A DNA stretch of 18,081 nucleotides. Origin: JAHFLD01 sp964367145. Its GTDB lineage: Bacteria; Patescibacteriota; Minisyncoccia; UBA6257; 1-14-0-10-40-38. The notes below the pieces were generated by a model. The model ran no database searches. It was not told the DNA's origin and worked only from the letters and a program-made list of their open reading frames with translations. This document shows, in pieces, positions 1-7,586 of this stretch (its first letter is position 1; each line of letters begins with the position of its first letter). Location: NCBI GenBank assembly GCA_964367145.1, contig CAYIWJ010000014.1:1-18081 (forward strand). Direction: 5' to 3'. The translations under genes and the position numbers were made by a program.

Positions 1-3000
1 GAGGAAACGATGGCGTATTTATTCTGGAAACTCTTGACCGAGCCTTCGGTGATACGACCAAAATATCCGGTTGGCGTGCCAGTAAATAAGCCCTCGGTTT
101 TAAGACAGGACTGCAAGCGAGTTACCTCGTTGCCCGAAAGTCCGCGATAGAGAAGACTGGTAAAGTTTGAGGAGGTGGGTGGCGTAGCGTTATGAGTAAC
201 GACGGTTGAGGCGATTTCGGAGTAAGCGGAGTCGCCGCCGCTGTTATAGGCGCGAATACGATAGTAAATCGTAAATGGATAGCGGTCGGCAAAATATTTA
301 GGAGCGAAGAGGCGATACCAATAATCGCGACGGGCAAAGCTATCCGCCTGCGTAAAGCTAATTCCATCAAAACTCTGTTCAACCTTAAAGCCATCAATAT
401 GGCTTCGGTCATTGTGTTCCCATGTAATCCGAACCCGGGCGTCGCTTAGAGCTTCCGCTTTAAGGTTGATTGGCGAGGTGGGTGCCGCTGGCGTGGGTGG
501 AATCGTGTTAGCGTTCGTTGAAGCCGAGGCGACATTGGAATAATCACTCAAGGAACCGCCGGCAAAGGCTCGAAGACGATAGTGATGCTGAACATCGGTA
601 ATAACATTAAGATCGTTCCATGCAACAGAGTTCCCAGGGACCGTATCCACTAGTATCCATCCGGTTGTTGGACCAGTTAAACTTCGTTCAATTAGAAAAC
701 CACTTTCGTTATTGGCGTTGTCCGTCCAAGTAAGAGTTATTCGATGCGGAGTCATGGGTGTAGCCACAAGTCCAGATGGAGTGCCGTAAGATGTTTGTGT
801 TGGTGGTGGAACAACCGGCGGGGGTAGAGGAATAAAAGGTGGTGGCGGGGGCAAGGGCGACGGTGGAGGTGGAGGAGAGACATTGCCACCCGATCCGCCG
901 CCGGTAAGCGCTGATGGAGTTGTGGCCGTAGTTTGATTGGAGTATGACGAATTATCGGCGGCGTTGTAGGCGATGGCCCGATAGGTATAGGAGGTGCTGG
1001 GGTTGAGCGGCGCGTCATCAAAGGTTGTGATGGCATAGGAAAGATTTACGACCTGAACAAAATTGCCACCAATCAGGCGCTCCACAACTATTCTTGTTGT
1101 TTGCAAGTCGGAAACGGTTAAGCCGGTGGAGTCCCACTGCCAAGAAAGGCGAAGGGCGTTGGGGTTGACTGGAGCGGCGTTAAGCGAGGTCGGCGTTGCC
1201 GGTGGATTGCCGGATTGAATGGAAGTGCCACCACCGCCACCGCTTTGCGGCGTGACCGCGCTCGCGGTATTGGAATAAGCAGAATCACCAACGGCGTTCG
1301 TGGCCCGCACGCGATAGGTATATAAAGTTCCGGCAGTTCGACCGGAGTCAAAGAAGCCATTTGTGTTGGCGGGGGTGATGGCGACCTCACTAAAATTTCC
1401 GCTACCAACACGTCGTTCAATTTTGAAACCGGTTTCGTTCACGGAGTTATCTATCCAAGTAATGTTGATCGCGTGGGCGTTGATTGGCGTGGCGGTGAGA
1501 CCCGATGGAGCCGAAGGAGCTGTTGCCGGTGGCGGAGTGGCTGGAGTGGTTACCGAGGCGATATTAGAATAAGCCGAATTACCATTGGCATTGAAGGCCA
1601 GAAGCCGATAGTCATAGCTCGATGAAGGTGAAACCGATGTATCGGCATAAGTCGTGGTATCCGGTGGCCGATTAACCAGCTGACTAAAAGAGTCGCCGCT
1701 CAACCGACGTTCAATAATGAATCCTTGTTCAGAATTTGAGACATCGTTCCAGGTCAGATTAACCGTGGTTGGATTAAGCGCGGTAGCCGAGAGTCCGGTT
1801 GGAGATTCTGGTGGTGGAGCTGGAGTATTGTTTGGCGTGGTGATAGAAACTGGATTGGTATAGGCCGAGGTTCCGACGGTATTAAAGGCCGCGACTTTAT
1901 AGAAATAGGTTGTGTTTGGCGTGAGACCGGTATCGGTATAGCTAGTCGTGTTGGCTGGAGGGTTTACCGGAAGTTCAACATAGGTTCCATTTAGTGATAA
2001 GCTACGGCGAACAATAAAGCCAGTTTCGTTGGCAGCGTTATCAGTCCATAAAATAACCACCGTAGTTGGATTAGAGGCGCTCAACTGAAGATTGGTTGGC
2101 GCATTGGGAATCGTAGGCGGACTTTGCGTGGTCGCGCTTATTGCATTGGAATAACCAGAGTCGCCGGCGCTGTTTGTCGCACGGAGGCGATATTCATAAG
2201 CAGTGCCGGCACTAAGCCCGGTGTCGCTGTAGGCGGTTGTGTTGGCGCCGATAAGAGCAATCTGACTAAAACTTCCACTGGGCAAAAGACGCCGCTCAAT
2301 TTTGAAACCGCTTTCGTCGCTGGAATTGTCGCTCCAAGAAAGATTGATTTGAGTGGTTGCCGGACTTGTGGCGCTAAGCCCGCTTGGGGCATTGGGCGGA
2401 TTTAACGGCGGAGGCGGGGGAGGCGGGGGAGGCGAACCACCGCCATCGTAGTAGTGCGCTAAAAAGTTCATTACCGGATAGAGGGTGATCTGAACTTTGC
2501 CACGAGTCTTATCTTCGGTTCCCGGGTATTGGCTACTCCGACAAGTTTGCGCGGAATAATTGGCAGGATTATTTTTATCTACCGGAACGTTCGGATCGTT
2601 GTAGCCCCACTTAGTGCCTTCGTCAAAAAGTTGAATTAAAAGTGAAAGATACTGGGTGTCGCCGGTTAATTCTTGGTAATAGGCAAGGGCTCCGGCTAGA
2701 TTCATAGCATCAACTTGCGAGGGAGTGCCGCTGGTTCCCGCGGCGCTGTGAATATAAATTTGCTCCAAAGGGTTGTAACTGGTTGTGGGGCCAGTTCCGC
2801 TGGTCAGACCATTTTGCGCTTCAAAAGCGGCCATGCGACCAAAGAGCTGAAGTAGGGATGAATTATTTAAACCAGCGGCGCGATAGGCCAGCATTGCCCC
2901 CGACATCAACTGTTCGTGCATAAATGGCTTGGTCTCGCAAGAGCCTATACCACCCGTAACGAGTGAGTTGGGAAAGGTTCCGGGTAGACAGCCATTGTTA

Positions 3001-5333
3001 ATGGAATTTTGCTCGCCGGTAAGCAGGGCATTGAGGTGAGAAGTGGCGGCGCCGATGTAGAGCGGCTTCTTGGTAAGTTTAGATGCAATCGCAAGCAGAG
3101 CTAATTTTCCCTGCCCTTCGATACGTTCGCCTCCATTGTTTATATAGGTCGCCGGTACCGAGGCTTGGGCGACATTGTTGGCGTGCGTGGTGAGAGTTTT
3201 GAAAGCATCTAAATCTCCGGTCAGAAGATAGGAGGCGGCATCGCTTTCGTACCAGAGATGGGCTTCGGCGTAAAAAGCGCGGCGCTGAAAACCATTTTCG
3301 TACATGCGACGTTCGGCGGTGGCCGAACCAAAGGTGTGAGAAGTTCCTAAAGTTAGGACGTCGCGTTCACGCAGGCGAGCAAAATCAAAATAACGATAGT
3401 CGGCGGGATCGCGCAAAAAGTGGCCAAACTCATGGATGCCGTAATGGTTGTTATCACTATCGCCGTTGCCCCAAGTGTGGGTGCCGGCGTAGCGCAGACC
3501 CCAAGCCGGATTACCGCCAAAGAGCGCGCCGTCTACTTCAAAATAATTAGTGCAACTTCTTAAAATACTGGCGCCGAGACCCGATGAAACGGCTGATTGA
3601 TCAACTTGAACTTTGATGAATTGCTCGGCGCGATTGAAAGCGGTTTGAAGATTGGCCGGAATGTTAGAGGCGGCGGAATTCCAATTTCGTTTTGGTGGTA
3701 GCGGTACCGGATAGGATCCGCTATTTAGTGAAAGATACTCGGTATCGCTCGGGGTGGCGATAATCGGATACTTGTAGGCTAAGATGGTGTTGTTGAGATC
3801 GCTTTGAGTTAAGGTTGAATTGCTGAAAACCAAATAAATATCGTGCCAAAACTTGTCGCCTCCGGCGAGCACGTGGTTGGCGCTGGCGTTTACAGTATCA
3901 TTTGGCGAGGCGAGGTTAATAGTTTCCGGATCGACTGATTGGGAAAGTTGCGAGCTGTTATTCCAATTGGGGTCGCTGGTTCCGCTCGGAACGTTGGTGC
4001 GGAAATAGGGTTCATAAGTATATTCGGCAGAAGTTAAATTGTTGCCGGGAAAGAGCGAAGCGCCGAGTTTATTTTGTCCGGCAAAAAGATCTTTGGGGTT
4101 AGTTTCCCAAAAATAGTCTAGCCCGATGCCGATACTGCCGCCGGTACCAGTAATTCTTCCCGATCCGAGCGCGCGAGTTTGAATAGCTTGAGAAATAACG
4201 GAGCCGTTCTGATAAGTTTTGGTATAAAAATTGTCCAATAAATTTCCTGGGGAGCTATCGCTGGGAGTCTGAACCAGAGCGTTGTGCCAGGGTTTTTGCT
4301 TGTCGGCCGGTAGAGAGCGTTGGGTATAAAAAATATCCTGCGTCGGCGAGACGTAAGTTTCGCCATCAAAGCCAACAGTTTGCGAACCAGTTAGGACTGG
4401 ATTCATAACCATGGATAATTCTTTGAAATGAGCTGGACTCGGAACGGAACCTTGGTTGGGTGGATAAGGTTCACCACCGGTTAGGTTATTTTCTAAAATA
4501 ACTCTTTGGACAACTTCGGCTTTTCCGGCAAAAAAAGTTAAACGAAGCGTGGCATTCAAAGAATTAGACAACCCATTGTTAAACGAGCCAGTGATCTCGA
4601 TTATGGCTCGCAAAGGGCCGGATTCAATTAAGGTAAAACCGGTTGGTTGAAAGTTATAGAAAGAAGTTCCATTGATGTCGTCTTTGGCGCGCATTCGCAG
4701 GCCGGTATTGGTACCGGGGGTTATAATTTGCTGGCCGTTGACCGTAACTTGGTCAAAAATTGGATAAGAGTTGGCACTCGTTGGATTGGTTTTGGCGATC
4801 TTAAAAACGCCGGGGCCGGTATTGATCGTGAAATAAGAGCCGTCGTTTTGGGTGATTGTAAGCGGAGTCGCGCTTTGGGCGGATTGATTGATACTAGAAC
4901 CACATTCAAGTGTGTAGTTGCTTGGAACGGAGGGGATTTGAAAGGTTGCAAGAATCCACTCCAGTGGCTTGGAAGAATCATCCAAATCGCCCCGACGGGA
5001 GAGTGGTTTAAATTGGGCTGGAATTTCTGAACCGCCGTACATTAGGCGACAATTGTTAACACTGGCGATGGTGTTGTTTTGCGGAAGAGGAATACCGGAG
5101 GAGGTGTAGGTTCCGGCACGAGGCGGAGTAATGGAATCGCCGACTACGTTTTGGGTGGAGTTCTGAAGGGTTAAGTTAACCGAAAAAGTTGACCCGGGAG
5201 CGACTTGAGCTAACTTGCCCGCGCTAGATAATTTAGCGACTTCTTGCGAGGTTTTGGTCAGCGCGAAATAAGAGGTGGTCGCGGCAAAAATAATCAATAA
5301 AAAAATTCCCGCAAAGAGAAAGGAGCGTCGCAT
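1..5333 (-). CDS. Giant surface protein: lyase-like region, seven FnIII domains, peptidoglycan-binding domain (partial, 3' end outside window)
   Basis: An uninterrupted frame of about 1777 codons starts at ATG 5333 and runs off the left edge. Residues 4-24 form a hydrophobic signal or membrane anchor. Residues about 30-965 lack any repeat seen elsewhere here. They contain the strand motif ESGPLRA (237-243) and a helical part with recurring 'GD..Y/F' turns (about 641-650, 702-710, 889-896). That pattern recalls the beta-sandwich plus alpha/alpha-toroid of YetA/exo-rhamnogalacturonan-lyase-like proteins; this is recognition from memory, so substrate and activity are unproven. A nine-proline hinge (968-976) leads to five FnIII domains, a second Pro-rich hinge (about 1482-1514), two more FnIII domains, and a C-terminal PG_binding_1-like domain (about 1721 onward, with LYRGLSGNEVTRLQ). 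The likely role is a wall-attached enzyme acting on extracellular polysaccharide. An HEFGH motif lies at residues 634-638. The start has an extended -10 only 14 nt upstream and no Shine-Dalgarno. Confidence 0.85.
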   Translation of the reverse strand, partial: MRRSFLFAGIFLLIIFAATTSYFALTKTSQEVAKLSSAGKLAQVAPGSTFSVNLTLQNSTQNVVGDSITPPRAGTYTSSGIPLPQNNTIASVNNCRLMYGGSEIPAQFKPLSRRGDLDDSSKPLEWILATFQIPSVPSNYTLECGSSINQSAQSATPLTITQNDGSYFTINTGPGVFKIAKTNPTSANSYPIFDQVTVNGQQIITPGTNTGLRMRAKDDINGTSFYNFQPTGFTLIESGPLRAIIEITGSFNNGLSNSLNATLRLTFFAGKAEVVQRVILENNLTGGEPYPPNQGSVPSPAHFKELSMVMNPVLTGSQTVGFDGETYVSPTQDIFYTQRSLPADKQKPWHNALVQTPSDSSPGNLLDNFYTKTYQNGSVISQAIQTRALGSGRITGTGGSIGIGLDYFWETNPKDLFAGQNKLGASLFPGNNLTSAEYTYEPYFRTNVPSGTSDPNWNNSSQLSQSVDPETINLASPNDTVNASANHVLAGGDKFWHDIYLVFSNSTLTQSDLNNTILAYKYPIIATPSDTEYLSLNSGSYPVPLPPKRNWNSAASNIPANLQTAFNRAEQFIKVQVDQSAVSSGLGASILRSCTNYFEVDGALFGGNPAWGLRYAGTHTWGNGDSDNNHYGIHEFGHFLRDPADYRYFDFARLRERDVLTLGTSHTFGSATAERRMYENGFQRRAFYAEAHLWYESDAASYLLTGDLDAFKTLTTHANNVAQASVPATYINNGGERIEGQGKLALLAIASKLTKKPLYIGAATSHLNALLTGEQNSINNGCLPGTFPNSLVTGGIGSCETKPFMHEQLMSGAMLAYRAAGLNNSSLLQLFGRMAAFEAQNGLTSGTGPTTSYNPLEQIYIHSAAGTSGTPSQVDAMNLAGALAYYQELTGDTQYLSLLIQLFDEGTKWGYNDPNVPVDKNNPANYSAQTCRSSQYPGTEDKTRGKVQITLYPVMNFLAHYYDGGGSPPPPPPPPPLNPPNAPSGLSATSPATTQINLSWSDNSSDESGFKIERRLLPSGSFSQIALIGANTTAYSDTGLSAGTAYEYRLRATNSAGDSGYSNAISATTQSPPTIPNAPTNLQLSASNPTTVVILWTDNAANETGFIVRRSLSLNGTYVELPVNPPANTTSYTDTGLTPNTTYFYKVAAFNTVGTSAYTNPVSITTPNNTPAPPPESPTGLSATALNPTTVNLTWNDVSNSEQGFIIERRLSGDSFSQLVNRPPDTTTYADTSVSPSSSYDYRLLAFNANGNSAYSNIASVTTPATPPPATAPSAPSGLTATPINAHAINITWIDNSVNETGFKIERRVGSGNFSEVAITPANTNGFFDSGRTAGTLYTYRVRATNAVGDSAYSNTASAVTPQSGGGGGTSIQSGNPPATPTSLNAAPVNPNALRLSWQWDSTGLTVSDLQTTRIVVERLIGGNFVQVVNLSYAITTFDDAPLNPSTSYTYRAIAYNAADNSSYSNQTTATTPSALTGGGSGGNVSPPPPPSPLPPPPPFIPLPPPVVPPPTQTSYGTPSGLVATPMTPHRITLTWTDNANNESGFLIERSLTGPTTGWILVDTVPGNSVAWNDLNVITDVQHHYRLRAFAGGSLSDYSNVASASTNANTIPPTPAAPTSPINLKAEALSDARVRITWEHNDRSHIDGFKVEQSFDGISFTQADSFARRDYWYRLFAPKYFADRYPFTIYYRIRAYNSGGDSAYSEIASTVVTHNATPPTSSNFTSLLYRGLSGNEVTRLQSCLKTEGLFTGTPTGYFGRITEGSVKSFQNKYAIVS
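175..2400 (-). repeat. Array of seven fibronectin type III domains with a proline hinge
   Basis: Seven domains of roughly 85-105 residues lie within the giant protein, at about residues 978-1069, 1070-1165, 1175-1262, 1274-1365, 1377-1478, 1515-1608 and 1616-1720. Five of them keep the core pattern W-x-D-N/V-x-x-N/S-E-x-G-F-x-I/V-E/R-R, followed by a Y-x-Y/H-R-x-x-A strand. Domains 5 and 7 diverge most in the W-to-ER stretch. Prolines at plus-strand positions about 793-889 separate domains 5 and 6. Confidence 0.85.
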
Positions 5334-5347
5334 GGGTTGTTCTTATG

Positions 5348-5356
5348 ATTATATCA
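5348..5356 (-). promoter_or_regulatory. Extended -10 promoter of the giant surface protein gene
   Basis: The minus strand reads TGATATAAT, a consensus -10 hexamer with the TGn extension. No good -35 lies 16-18 nt upstream, which is common for extended -10 promoters. The hexamer ends 14 nt before the ATG, so the transcript would carry a leader of only about 6 nt, with no room for a ribosome binding site. Confidence 0.6.
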
Positions 5357-5398
5357 CACGGAAACCAATACGCCTGGGAGAAACTTTGACCGTAGGCT

Positions 5399-5953
5399 TT
5401 ATTTTGGCGCGGCAGTTGATTCGGCGAGCAGTAAGACACCGATTAAGGCAAAAGCGGTGAGGGCCATGGTCGGGATGGTGACGTAGCCAAAATTAAGAAA
5501 ATATCTTTGGGCGCAAGTTGTGGCAGTGGTGGCGGAACAGGGTAGGAGTGGAGAGCCACCAAATTGAAGATAAGTATGATAGGCGGCGATGACAAAACCC
5601 GGGAGGGTTAATGCCCAAGCGTAAACGCGCGGAGTCTTTTGTCGGGCATAAATCGCGAGGGCAAAAATCAACGCCTGCGGATATAAGAAGATTCTTTGCC
5701 ACCAACAAAGCGTGCAGGGAATAAATCCGGCAACATTAGAATAAAAAAGACTAGCGGCAACACCGCCGAAGGTAAGGGCAAATAATAACGGTAACGCGTG
5801 GCGACCGCAGAAGTTAGTAAGTGCGTCAAAAAAACGAATTTTAACTCTACGTTTTGCGAGAATGATTCCCGCGCCAAGGAAGATTATCAGCAAGTCGACG
5901 ATAACCGTCAGAACGGAAAGAATTAAGCTAGTTAAAATAATAAATGGTGGCAT
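5399..5953 (-). CDS. dsbB: DsbB/BdbC-like disulfide bond formation membrane protein
   Basis: This 184-residue integral membrane protein has about five hydrophobic segments (residues 4-32, 52-77, 87-102, 110-130, 158-178), one more at the N-terminus than the usual four-helix DsbB/BdbC. The first redox pair, C80-x-x-C83, lies in PCTLCWWQR, the typical DsbB periplasmic loop after which aromatic and arginine residues contact quinone. The second pair is C139 and C147 in the next external loop. Together these support reoxidation of a DsbA-like partner with electrons passed to quinone. The likely partner is the CPHC thioredoxin-fold protein at 8119-8517. The giant surface protein follows 65 nt downstream on the same strand but has its own promoter. 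The ATG has no Shine-Dalgarno and sits 9 nt after a -10 box. Confidence 0.9.
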   Translation of the reverse strand: MPPFIILTSLILSVLTVIVDLLIIFLGAGIILAKRRVKIRFFDALTNFCGRHALPLLFALTFGGVAASLFYSNVAGFIPCTLCWWQRIFLYPQALIFALAIYARQKTPRVYAWALTLPGFVIAAYHTYLQFGGSPLLPCSATTATTCAQRYFLNFGYVTIPTMALTAFALIGVLLLAESTAAPK

Positions 5954-5962
5954 TTGGGGGTG

Positions 5963-5991
5963 AGTATAACTCTTGTTGACTTTTGTTACAA
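5963..5991 (-). promoter_or_regulatory. Promoter of the dsbB-like gene
   Basis: On the minus strand TTGTAA (5986-5991) and TATACT (5963-5968) are separated by 17 nt. The -10 ends only 9 nt before the ATG at 5953, implying a leader of about 1-3 nt. The site overlaps the divergent promoter of the NYN gene. Confidence 0.55.
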
Positions 5992-6004
5992 TAATAGATA
6001 TGTT
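5976..6004 (+). promoter_or_regulatory. Promoter of the winged-helix/NYN gene
   Basis: TTGACT (5976-5981), a 17-nt spacer, then TATGTT (5999-6004). The predicted start near 6011 gives a leader of about 70 nt before ATG 6082. Confidence 0.5.
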
Positions 6005-6041
6005 TTATGGGCAAGTATCAATCTGATATTTTGCGTACCTT

Positions 6042-6064
6042 AACAAGTTAATAGCTTGTTTTTT
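6042..6064 (+). promoter_or_regulatory. Small hairpin with T-run in the leader of the NYN gene
   Basis: AACAAG (6042-6047) can pair with CTTGTT (6055-6060), and T residues continue to 6064. CTTG can instead pair with the CAAG just before the Shine-Dalgarno AAGGAG. This resembles a weak attenuator or a ribosome-site switch, but the stem is short and AT-rich. Confidence 0.2.
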
Positions 6065-6081
6065 GCAAGGAGTTTTGTTCG

Positions 6082-7431
6082 ATGATCGCTAATCTCTATT
6101 CAAAGGAGAATCTGTGTCGTGTTCTATCTCCCGCTTTCGCTCGTTCCAATCATTCGGCGACATTACCAAGCAAGATAACCTTTACCAAGGAGCAACTAGA
6201 AAGCGCGCTTGGAGTGGGGGTTCTCGCCGCTTACCGAACTCTGAAATTCATGGAGAGAGAAGGTTGGATCAAGATTGACCGAAAAGGAGTCAATTGGAAG
6301 ATAGAAATTTCCGTTTTGGAAGCTGGGGTCAGGGAATTCGCGGACTACAAGACAACGTTCTTGGATCTTTCGGCTCAACCGAAGCCGTTCGTGCCCGTCG
6401 TACCGATTCCGGTAGGTGATACACCCCCAAAGACGGCGAGAAACTTGCTCAAGGCACTGAATATAGACACCCCTTCTCCAGTTTTAGTTGATCGGGACTT
6501 GCAACCGCTCCGCGATGAAGAAGTAAGTCCCAAGCGGGGTGGCGATTTTCCGAATTTGGCTGAACCCCGCGAGACCGAAACGGTGATTGCGGCGATTGAT
6601 TTTGACAACGTAACCATCGGCGCTCAGCGAGCCGGCTTTAATCTTTCATGGGGGCGTTTGATTGAGTTTATTCGTTCTTTTGGCAAGATTGCGTTGACGC
6701 CAGAGGTATATCTACCACCGCAAGCTAACCGCAACGAAAATATTTTTGGCGTCTTGTGGGCGGCCGGCATTAAGCCAGTCATTTGCCCATTGCGTAACAA
6801 GGATCGCGATGATGTTGATCGAAAAATGCTGCTTGAGGCTCGACGAATGATGGACGTGCCGGGCGTAACAACGCTTCTCATCGTCAGTTCCGATGGAGAT
6901 TTTGACGATCTCGTTCACTATGCCAAAGATCGAAAGATCAAGGTTGTTCAAGTGAATGTCGCCAATCATCGCGCCGAACTGGAGGGTACCGATGCTCAAC
7001 CCAAGTTGCGTCTCGCGCGTATGGAGGGCAGTCTAGTTAGGGCAGTCGAGCTACTGACCGAAAAGACTGATTTGCACCGAGAACTTGTTCATGGTTCTTT
7101 GCCGGCATTAGAGAAGAACGAGGCAGTGTTCATTGCAACCGTGATTCAGTTGATCTTTGATCGTGAATCTGAACGAGAGCTATCGCCTCATGAATCCGCC
7201 TTTAATCGCATCTCTGACGCGATCGGCTTCAAGCTGAATAGTATTGCTAAATACCGTAGGGTCAGTGCCGAGAAATTGCGCGCCGCCCTTTCGGAGCTTA
7301 GAAGCGCCAATGTTTTGCGACGATTAGAAGATCAGAGTCTCGCGGTTACCTATTATTTGTTAGATCGTGAACATCCGGCTACGATTCACGCTCTACAAAT
7401 AGGAAGTAACTCGGTCGGAGCAATCTCATAA
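6082..7431 (+). CDS. Winged-helix plus NYN/LabA-type PIN-fold nuclease protein
   Basis: This is a 449-residue soluble protein. Residues about 30-80 look like a winged helix (a turn with VLAAYRTLKFMEREGWIKI, then a basic wing). A Pro-rich linker spans about 97-165. Residues about 167-315 match the NYN/DUF88 (LabA-like) fold: AIDFDN with D173 and D175, an RDDVDRK stretch (D243, D244, D246) and SSDGDF with D271 and D273. These acidic positions fit the metal-binding site of PIN-like ribonucleases. Residues about 335-430 form a further helical domain that could be a second winged helix. NYN proteins usually cleave or bind RNA; the target here is unknown. The start is set by AAGGAG 9 nt upstream of ATG 6082. 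The gene has its own promoter and an intrinsic terminator, so it is probably monocistronic. Confidence 0.85.
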   Translation: MIANLYSKENLCRVLSPAFARSNHSATLPSKITFTKEQLESALGVGVLAAYRTLKFMEREGWIKIDRKGVNWKIEISVLEAGVREFADYKTTFLDLSAQPKPFVPVVPIPVGDTPPKTARNLLKALNIDTPSPVLVDRDLQPLRDEEVSPKRGGDFPNLAEPRETETVIAAIDFDNVTIGAQRAGFNLSWGRLIEFIRSFGKIALTPEVYLPPQANRNENIFGVLWAAGIKPVICPLRNKDRDDVDRKMLLEARRMMDVPGVTTLLIVSSDGDFDDLVHYAKDRKIKVVQVNVANHRAELEGTDAQPKLRLARMEGSLVRAVELLTEKTDLHRELVHGSLPALEKNEAVFIATVIQLIFDRESERELSPHESAFNRISDAIGFKLNSIAKYRRVSAEKLRAALSELRSANVLRRLEDQSLAVTYYLLDREHPATIHALQIGSNSVGAIS

Positions 7432-7450
7432 CAGGTCTTGCACTCTATTT

Positions 7451-7486
7451 ACCCGCCATTCTTTTTGAATCGGCGGGTTTTTTTAT
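7451..7486 (+). terminator. Intrinsic terminator of the NYN gene
   Basis: ACCCGCC (7451-7457) pairs with GGCGGGT (7472-7478), followed by a run of T to about 7485. It lies 20 nt after the stop codon and directly before the insertion element. Confidence 0.85.
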
Positions 7487-7499
7487 TCCTTACAGGAAA

Positions 7500-7552
7500 C
7501 CCCGCACGCAGGCGGCGTCCTGGTTTGTGTGTAGCCAGCCTGCAGTGCGGGG
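7500..7552 (+). repeat. Left-end hairpin of the IS200-like element
   Basis: CCCCGCAC plus GCAGGC (7500-7513) pairs with GCCTGC (7538-7543) and GTGCGGGG (7545-7552), with one bulged A at 7544. This gives a 14-bp stem around a 24-nt loop. Confidence 0.8.
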
Positions 7553-7560
7553 ATGAATGA

Positions 7561-7581
7561 GCATACCACGCAGTGGTATGC
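7561..7581 (+). repeat. Perfect hairpin just before the transposase start
   Basis: GCATACCAC (7561-7569) and GTGGTATGC (7573-7581) form a perfect 9-bp stem with a 3-nt loop. It ends 7 nt before the preferred start codon at 7589, where it could hamper ribosome access or impinging transcripts. Confidence 0.75.
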
Positions 7582-7586
7582 TGGTT

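Noticed and set aside
3420..3434. Calling the giant protein a zinc metalloprotease from HEFGH
   Set aside because: The motif lies in a stretch with toroid-like 'GD..Y' repeats, no clear third zinc ligand follows at the usual spacing, and a single HExxH is weak evidence.
4647..5030. 127-codon plus-strand frame
   Set aside because: It is antisense to the giant gene, has no sensible domains, and its codons mirror the minus-strand coding sequence.
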